This document shows, piece by piece, positions 58,162-64,000 of a stretch of DNA of 64,000 bases (the first letter of the stretch is position 1; each line of letters opens with the position of its first letter). Source of the DNA: Coraliomargarita algicola (GTDB taxonomy: Bacteria; Verrucomicrobiota; Verrucomicrobiia; Opitutales; Coraliomargaritaceae); assembly GCF_033878955.1 (NCBI RefSeq), contig NZ_CP138858.1, forward strand, positions 3,127,001-3,191,000, written 5' to 3'. The position numbers and the translations under genes are program-made. The notes under the pieces were generated by a model, which saw nothing but the letters and a program-made list of their open reading frames with translations, was not told the DNA's origin and did not search any database.

Positions 58162-61100
58162 ATCACGAACCACAAGCTACGCTAGAATTTGCACCCGATC
58201 GTTCCACGGCCGGATTTCGCTTACATCAATTTTCAGTTCTGAACTGGGGCACCTTTCATGGGCGCGTGCACAGTTTTGCGCCCGACGGCCGCACCAGTCT
58301 GTTGAGCGGTGGTAATGGTGCCGGTAAATCGACTTTGGCCGATGCGGTGCTCACCATCCTGATCGATAGCCGCAAGCGAAACTATAATCAGGCCTCGGCC
58401 GGCGGCGGTGAGCGTAAGCAAAAGAAAGAGCGTAACGAAAAGGACTATGTGCTCGGCACGTATTCCGAAGAGCACGATCAGGAGCGAGGCTACGGGCGTC
58501 CCAAGCAGCTGCGTAAAGCGGGGCAATCGGTCACTGTTCTGTTGGCTTATTTTTACAACGAAACTTATCAACAACATGTGACCTTGGCACAGGTGCTGTG
58601 GCTCACGCCGGCCAAGAAATTGGAGCGCGCCTATGTGGTGGCGAAGAAGAAACTGACCATCGAGGACGATTTCAAAGATCTGGGCAGTCCATCCGAGGTG
58701 CGGCAAAAACTGAAGGAGCGGGCACTGGAGCCCTTGGACACCTTTACGCTCTACTCGCAGCGCTTTCATGAGGCGCTTTGTCTGTCGGCGGAAAAGAATC
58801 CGATGGATATTTTCAATCAGGCGGTGTGCATCAAGGACATTAGTAACCTGACTAATTTCATTCGTGAATACATGCTGGACGACGGCGGCGCGCCCAAAAA
58901 ACTGGAAGAGTTGCGCAATAACTTTGAGGAACTGCGCCGCACCTACGAGCGTATCGAGCGTGAGAAAAAACGTCTCGACCGGCTCAATGAAATTCACCGT
59001 CTCAATAACACCGTGCAGATCCAGGAGGATCAGGTCGACCATTGGACTGCTTGCATCGAGGCAGCGCCGTTGTTTTTCGCAGAGACCGAGTTGAAGTTTA
59101 GAACTGCGGATGCAGAAGAAATCGAACGCGAGTTGGTCAAAGCGCGGGCCGAGGAAATGTCCGAAGGTTTAAAAGTGGAGGCACAACAAGAACGCATCCA
59201 GCAGCTGACCATCGCGATTGAGTCCAGTGAGACCGGGCGTCGCCTACAGCAGATCAAGGCAGAGCTGGCGCAGTTGCAGCAACAGATTAAGCCACGCCAA
59301 GCGCGTTATAAACAGTTTATCGCGCGCGCCGAAAAGTGGCGCACGGGCACTGTCTGCCAAGCGGAAGCGGACTTTGTTGAGCTCTTGGCCGAAGCTCAGA
59401 AAGATGCCGAACGATTGGGTAAACGCTCTAAGGCCTTAGGGAAACAGCTGGATCAACTGCGGGCAGAATTGGAGCAGCTCACTTTGCAACAAGAGCAGAT
59501 CAGTGCAGAGGTTCGCAGCCTACAAGAGCGGGAGGGCAATATCGACGACAAGCTTACTCGCATGCGCGACGGCATCGCCAAGGCCTTGAAAGTTAGCCCG
59601 AAGGAACTGCCCTTCGTCGGTGAGCTGGTGCAAATCAAAGAAAGCGAAGCCATCTGGACGGGTGCGATCGAACGACTGGTGCATAGCTTTGCACTCTGCG
59701 TGCTGGTGCCAGGGCGATTGCGCAAACAGATGGACGACTATGTGCACCGCACCAATCTGCGCGGGCTGTTGGTGTATCATGTGGTGGAGGGCGAAGCGCG
59801 CTCTACCAACCCGCAAGTAGAATCGGGCTCTGTGGCTACCAAGCTGGAGATTCATGCCGATGCGGGGGAGTTTGATCGTTGGCTGGCTGCCGAGCTTAGT
59901 TATCGTTATGATCATCTGTGCTGTGAGGCGCCGGACGAGTTGTTCAATCGCGCCAAGACGGCCATCACGGTTGGCGGCCTAATCAAGCAACGCGGCTCCG
60001 AGCGACGCAAGGACGACCGTCACGATATCAATGACCGCAGCCGCGATGTTTTGGGCTGGGATAATTCGACCAAGATCAAAGCGTTGCAAGCGCGCCATGC
60101 CGAGCAAGAGGTGACGCGCAGCGAACTCGTGGAGAATTTGCGTAAGCTGACTAACGAGAAAGATGGCATCGATACCGCCTTGCAGGCCGCGAAATCCTTG
60201 CCCGACATTGCCAGCGATTGGGATGCCGTGGATTACTTTAGCCCCGTGTTGACTCAGGATGAGCTCAAGGTCGAGCGCCAGCAGCTCGAATCCAGTTCAG
60301 ACGAACAGAGTAGTTTACAGGCGCAACTCGAGGAGGCCAAGGCCGCCAAAGCACGCGCGAGCGAGAATAGCAAAAATGCGCGCGAACGCTTGGGGGCGTG
60401 GAAGGCGCGTCAGGAGCAAAACGAGAGCGGCATGCAGGACTGCCAGACGATTATTGATTTGGCCAACGAGAACCCCGAGCAAATGCAAGTCATGCAGGAG
60501 CGCTTGCCCGCGGTGAAAAAGCTACTCGAGATTCCGCCCACCAGTGTCGCGGCATTACAAACTGCAAAGTCGCAAATCAACAGCGAGCTGGATCGCAAGC
60601 GCAGTGAAGCCAACCGCAAACGCAATGATGCTGGCAACGCCGCCAAGTTAGAGATTCAGCGCTTCCTCGACGATGTCAAAAACGAGGAGCCCAAACTGCA
60701 TGATGAACTTTATACCGATGGCCTCGCGGTTCCGGGATATAGTGAGTCCTTGTTCGCGCCCTTTGAAAAGCTGCGCATTCGCATCGAGGAGGAAGACCTG
60801 CCTAAAAATCAGCAACGTTTTAATCGCTTGCTACAGACCAATTTGATCGAAGACGTTTCGAGCTTTGATGGGCTGCTGAGTCAGCATGCGGAAACCATTA
60901 AGAACCGCATCGCCGATTTGAACTTACATTTGAAAGAAGTCGATTTCGACCGCAATAAACACACCTATATTCAGCTCGTTCCCGAGCGCACCGACGATGA
61001 TAAACAGAAACGCTTTCGTGCGCTGCGTCAGTATGCTTTGGAAAATATCGTGCAGGAAGAGAACACCGACGAAGAGCGCTCCGAGCGCTTCAACCGCGTG

Positions 61101-61592
61101 CGTCACTTGCTGGACGAACTGAGCAAAGATGAGAAATGGACGCAGCAGGTTGTCGATGTTCGCAACTGGTTCAACTTCCGAGCCGACGAATTTTACCGTG
61201 AGACCGATGAAAGCTTCCAGTGTTATTCTGGTGCTTCCGGGAAGTCTGGCGGTGAAAAGAATCGACTCGCTTCCACCATTCTCGCCACCGCGATTGCTTA
61301 TCAATATGGCATCTCGCTGAACAACGATCACCAGACCGAAACCTTCCGCTTGGTCGTGGTGGACGAAATGTTTAGTAAGACCGACGATGAGTTTTCGACT
61401 TATTTACTAGAGCTGTTTAAGCAGTTTAGCCTGCAACTGATCATCGTGCAGCCCTTGGACTCCAAGGTCCACCTGGTGCAGAAATATGTCGAACGCTATC
61501 ATATTGTAACCCGGCCCAACGTGCATTCGGAAATTCATAATCTGGATGTTTATGAATATAAACAACTGATGGACGAAGTTGCGGACTCATGA
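58158..61592 (+). CDS. jetC: Wadjet protein JetC, SMC/MukB-like ATPase
   Basis: A 1144-residue SMC-type motor that dimerises, extrudes DNA loops with ATP and, with JetD, detects small circular DNA. Walker A is GGNGAGKS (51-58), the ABC signature SGGEK lies at 1030-1034 and Walker B is LVVVDEMF (1065-1072) with catalytic Glu1070. Between the head halves are two coiled-coil arms (about 250-480 and 650-900) with a central hinge-like segment (about 480-640) including PFVGELVQI and CVLVPGRLRKQMDDYV. All motifs are intact. The length is usual for type I JetC. Confidence 0.96.
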   Translation: MNHEPQATLEFAPDRSTAGFRLHQFSVLNWGTFHGRVHSFAPDGRTSLLSGGNGAGKSTLADAVLTILIDSRKRNYNQASAGGGERKQKKERNEKDYVLGTYSEEHDQERGYGRPKQLRKAGQSVTVLLAYFYNETYQQHVTLAQVLWLTPAKKLERAYVVAKKKLTIEDDFKDLGSPSEVRQKLKERALEPLDTFTLYSQRFHEALCLSAEKNPMDIFNQAVCIKDISNLTNFIREYMLDDGGAPKKLEELRNNFEELRRTYERIEREKKRLDRLNEIHRLNNTVQIQEDQVDHWTACIEAAPLFFAETELKFRTADAEEIERELVKARAEEMSEGLKVEAQQERIQQLTIAIESSETGRRLQQIKAELAQLQQQIKPRQARYKQFIARAEKWRTGTVCQAEADFVELLAEAQKDAERLGKRSKALGKQLDQLRAELEQLTLQQEQISAEVRSLQEREGNIDDKLTRMRDGIAKALKVSPKELPFVGELVQIKESEAIWTGAIERLVHSFALCVLVPGRLRKQMDDYVHRTNLRGLLVYHVVEGEARSTNPQVESGSVATKLEIHADAGEFDRWLAAELSYRYDHLCCEAPDELFNRAKTAITVGGLIKQRGSERRKDDRHDINDRSRDVLGWDNSTKIKALQARHAEQEVTRSELVENLRKLTNEKDGIDTALQAAKSLPDIASDWDAVDYFSPVLTQDELKVERQQLESSSDEQSSLQAQLEEAKAAKARASENSKNARERLGAWKARQEQNESGMQDCQTIIDLANENPEQMQVMQERLPAVKKLLEIPPTSVAALQTAKSQINSELDRKRSEANRKRNDAGNAAKLEIQRFLDDVKNEEPKLHDELYTDGLAVPGYSESLFAPFEKLRIRIEEEDLPKNQQRFNRLLQTNLIEDVSSFDGLLSQHAETIKNRIADLNLHLKEVDFDRNKHTYIQLVPERTDDDKQKRFRALRQYALENIVQEENTDEERSERFNRVRHLLDELSKDEKWTQQVVDVRNWFNFRADEFYRETDESFQCYSGASGKSGGEKNRLASTILATAIAYQYGISLNNDHQTETFRLVVVDEMFSKTDDEFSTYLLELFKQFSLQLIIVQPLDSKVHLVQKYVERYHIVTRPNVHSEIHNLDVYEYKQLMDEVADS

Positions 61593-62767
61593 CCTTGGAT
61601 GACTTACGCAATAAGGCCGCTCGCAAACTGAACGAAGTTTTGCGCGGTCTGATTGTGGGGGATTCTGTATTCCCTTTGCCAATACGTATCGCCAAACCCA
61701 AGACCACGGCGCCCCTGTCGGAGTGGCGTGCGATCGACAGTTTAATACGTTCGCAGAGCCGCGAGTCACTGGGCTTTGGTTATACCATCGAGTGGGCGAC
61801 CGTGAATTCGAAGCGGCATGGCAAGAACGAGTTTCCCGTGCGACTTAGCTTCGCCTCCGCAGATGATTTTCTAAAGTATTTAGGAGCCGAGCACGAAGCG
61901 CAGGCAGTGCTGGCAAATGTGACCCGTCTCTGTGAGTGGGCCCCCTCCGCACGTACCTGGTGCGCGGAGCATCTGCCGCTGATGCGTAAGCCCGCCGAAA
62001 CGATACAGTATGCTATCAAACTATTGACTTATTTACAGGCCAATCCCGCTCCCGGACTCTATCCGCGGCAATTGCCGGTAGCCGTGCCGACTAAGTTTTT
62101 CGAACAAGAGCGCCCCTTGTTGTCCGCGCTGGTGCAGGCCTTCGCGCCTGAGTGTCGCGTGCAGACGGAGGGCACACTCGAAGAGCAGCTCGGGCTGATG
62201 AGCAAGGAGAGCCTGATCGAGTTTCGCTCCTTGGACCCGACGATTGAATCGCTGCCCTTCGGTCATGCGATGGCCACCGCGCGTGAGTTAGCGGAGAAAG
62301 CGCATTATTTCGAGGCCTTTGAGCGCGTCATCGTCGTGGAAAATCACGTGCCTTTTTTGACGCTGCCGCACTTGCCCAAAACTATAGCGATCATGGGGCA
62401 TGGTTTTGCGGTCAGTCGATTGGGCCGCGTTGGGTGGTTGGCAGCCAAGCACGTTTACTATTGGGGCGATATCGACCTCTCCGGATTTGGGATCCTTGCG
62501 CAAATCAGAGCGGCACTTCCCACAGTCGAATCGATCCTAATGGATGCCGAGACCTTTGAGCGCTGCCGCGCCTATCAGCAGCCGCACAGTGCGGAGCAGC
62601 AAGTCTCCGAAGCGCAGCAGATTTATTTAACTGCCGCAGAGTCGGCCATGGTCAGGCAGCTCCAAGCACTTTCCGGCATACGCGTCGAGCAAGAGCAGAT
62701 CGATTATACCATGGTACAAGAGACCCTACGAAGACGCATTGCGCCCGAAGCGCTCACTCCTACCTGA
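61589..62767 (+). CDS. jetD: Wadjet protein JetD, Toprim-type plasmid nuclease (DUF3322/DUF2220)
   Basis: A 392-residue nuclease, active as a dimer, that cuts circular DNA captured by JetABC. The N-terminal DUF3322 region (about 1-190) includes PLPIRIAKPKTTAPLSEW. The C-terminal Toprim/DUF2220 domain (about 200-392) carries the metal site: Glu251 in VVENHVPF and Asp294/Asp296 in YWGDIDLSGFGIL. These residues are intact, so the system looks catalytically competent. It starts within the stop of jetC (ATGA), and a terminator follows 24 bases after its stop. Confidence 0.95.
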   Translation: MTLDDLRNKAARKLNEVLRGLIVGDSVFPLPIRIAKPKTTAPLSEWRAIDSLIRSQSRESLGFGYTIEWATVNSKRHGKNEFPVRLSFASADDFLKYLGAEHEAQAVLANVTRLCEWAPSARTWCAEHLPLMRKPAETIQYAIKLLTYLQANPAPGLYPRQLPVAVPTKFFEQERPLLSALVQAFAPECRVQTEGTLEEQLGLMSKESLIEFRSLDPTIESLPFGHAMATARELAEKAHYFEAFERVIVVENHVPFLTLPHLPKTIAIMGHGFAVSRLGRVGWLAAKHVYYWGDIDLSGFGILAQIRAALPTVESILMDAETFERCRAYQQPHSAEQQVSEAQQIYLTAAESAMVRQLQALSGIRVEQEQIDYTMVQETLRRRIAPEALTPT

Positions 62768-62791
62768 GGATACACAGTCAAAGGTAAGAGT

Positions 62792-62811
62792 AACGGCTTC
62801 AGCCGTTTTTT
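62792..62811 (+). terminator. Rho-independent terminator of the jet operon
   Basis: The stem AACGGC-TTCA-GCCGTT has a stable TTCA tetraloop and is followed by TTTT. It lies 24 bases after the jetD stop and shows the four jet genes form one closed transcription unit. Confidence 0.85.
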
Positions 62812-62861
62812 AATATTTGTATTCAGATTGAGTGCCGTGTTCAGCGTGTTCACGCCAATGG

Positions 62862-62889
62862 GGGTGCGCTCGCACGAGCATGGTGCTAC
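62862..62889 (-). repeat. Single GTAG-headed hairpin between jetD and tRNA-Met
   Basis: On the minus strand it reads GTAGCACCAT and then the hairpin GCTCG-TG-CGAGC. It is an isolated unit without an inverted partner, of a further sequence family. Confidence 0.45.
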
Positions 62890-62953
62890 CTAATGGATGG
62901 CTATTTTACCTGAACCATGAGAGTGAATCAGGAAAAAACTTAAAATTGAGCGC

Positions 62954-62982
62954 TTGACTTGACCTTCTCAGATCGTTTTCTA
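62954..62982 (+). promoter_or_regulatory. Candidate promoter of tRNA-Met
   Basis: TTGACT (62954-62959), a 17-base spacer and TTTCTA (62977-62982), ending 16 bases before the mature tRNA start. The -10 is weak by E. coli standards. A second overlapping TTGACC begins at 62959. Confidence 0.4.
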
Positions 62983-62998
62983 CCCTCTTTCACTTTAC

Positions 62999-63532
<534 letters not shown>

Positions 63533-63709
63533 TAATATCAATAAGTTGTGGCGCTTTCTGTCTCGTCAAAATGGCGCATGCCGGAATTGGTTCATAACTA
63601 ACTGATTAATAGTGGATGGCTTTTGTTTTCTGACCTCTGACTTAAGGTTAATCATGACTGGAGATTAGAGCCGTATACAGAAACAAGCTGACAAAAACTC
63701 TGCGGGGGG

Positions 63710-63757
63710 AGCGGATCGATCGGCGAAGCCGTTTCGACCGACGCTTGTAGCGCTGCC
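63710..63757. repeat. Inverted copy of the 38957 repeat family
   Basis: It runs from AGCGGATCGATCGGCGAAGC to TTGTAGCGCTGCC and is the reverse complement of 38988-39030, with ATCG repeated once more. The remaining 63533-63864 region holds no gene I can support. Confidence 0.65.
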
Positions 63758-63864
63758 GGATTATCCGCTTGGTTTCTAACTATTTTTTCAGTATTGTATC
63801 GGGAAATCTGAAATCGGCAGACTATTTGCTAACAATTCTTCTGAAATCAGACGATCCCCTCATT

Positions 63865-64000
63865 ATGTTTTTTGAAGATTATAAAACCGAGCATTTCTTC
63901 GATGAAATGTTCGACTCCGACGGCACCGTCCGTCCTCATTACCAAGCGATCTTTGAGCGCCTAGGTCCCTTTACTGTGGATGCTTTCGAGCAAAAACGGC
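63865..64000 (+). CDS. Circularly permuted ATP-grasp protein, 5' fragment
   Basis: Only the first 45 codons are inside the window. The start MFFEDYKTEHFFDEMFD followed by DGTVRPHYQAIFERLG is the usual N-terminus of circularly permuted ATP-grasp type 2 proteins (DUF404/DUF407). These are thought to act as peptide or amide ligases, often encoded with an alpha-E protein and a transglutaminase-like protein that would lie beyond the window. Confidence 0.8.
   Translation, partial: MFFEDYKTEHFFDEMFDSDGTVRPHYQAIFERLGPFTVDAFEQKR

Noticed and set aside
58233..59042. 269-codon antisense frame over jetC
   Set aside because: Shadow of the JetC head domain; no domain signature.

Overview
The window reads as a dense piece of a bacterial chromosome, most likely from the Verrucomicrobiota (Opitutae / Coraliomargarita-like marine heterotrophs). 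This is inferred from the gene mix: a eukaryote-type HisA, an SHD1-like exported protein, a 2001-residue LamG/FN3/DNRLRE/phosphoesterase surface protein, two TonB receptors, a circularly permuted ATP-grasp protein, weak Shine-Dalgarno use and many short palindromic intergenic repeats. No rRNA or species marker is present, so the assignment is provisional.

Layout. 1-10 kb: an edge-truncated GT2 glycosyltransferase, a DsbD-type thiol transporter, the GTPase Obg, an exported SHD1-like protein overlapping an acyl-CoA/ACP synthetase, a PA2169-family protein and RecD2 helicase. 10-23 kb: an exported/envelope block (TonB receptor, unknown exported protein, the 2001-aa protein, a c-type cytochrome, a phospholipase D-like protein). 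22.7-31.4 kb: a STAS plus GAF/PP2C signalling pair, AcnB and AcnA tail to tail, and a peroxiredoxin. 31.4-38.8 kb: EamA transporter, FecR-domain protein, eukaryote-type HisA, AI-2E family permease and pyruvate carboxylase. 39.1-40.7 kb: an intact IS4-family insertion sequence. 40.7-48.8 kb: AraC/GyrI regulator with a DUF7000 protein, a TonB receptor/PepSY iron-uptake pair behind a 19-bp Fur-like palindrome, and DUF2959, DUF3817 and helical-repeat proteins. 48.9-55.7 kb: MutM, DUF1853, FMN reductase, a frameshifted pyrE, an LptF/G permease, pabB, pabC and a 31-codon ribosomal-type basic protein.

56.0-62.8 kb holds a complete type I Wadjet defence operon, jetA-jetB-jetC-jetD, each gene overlapping the next by four bases and closed by its own terminator. 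Wadjet is a known SMC-like system that recognises and cleaves circular plasmids. Here it lies between a tandem palindromic-repeat cluster upstream and a tRNA-Met whose 3' end is repeated twice more downstream in 206/207-bp tandem units.

The least expected structure is the set of intergenic palindromes. Several sequence-distinct families share one plan: a GTAG head followed by a hairpin, usually paired with an inverted copy ending in CTAC. This is the architecture of REP/BIME elements mobilised by RAYT transposases. One pair lies inside the pabB reading frame and another supplies the stop codon of a DUF3817 gene. No RAYT gene is in the window. Also notable is a one-base expansion of an A-run that separates the first codons of pyrE from the rest of the gene.
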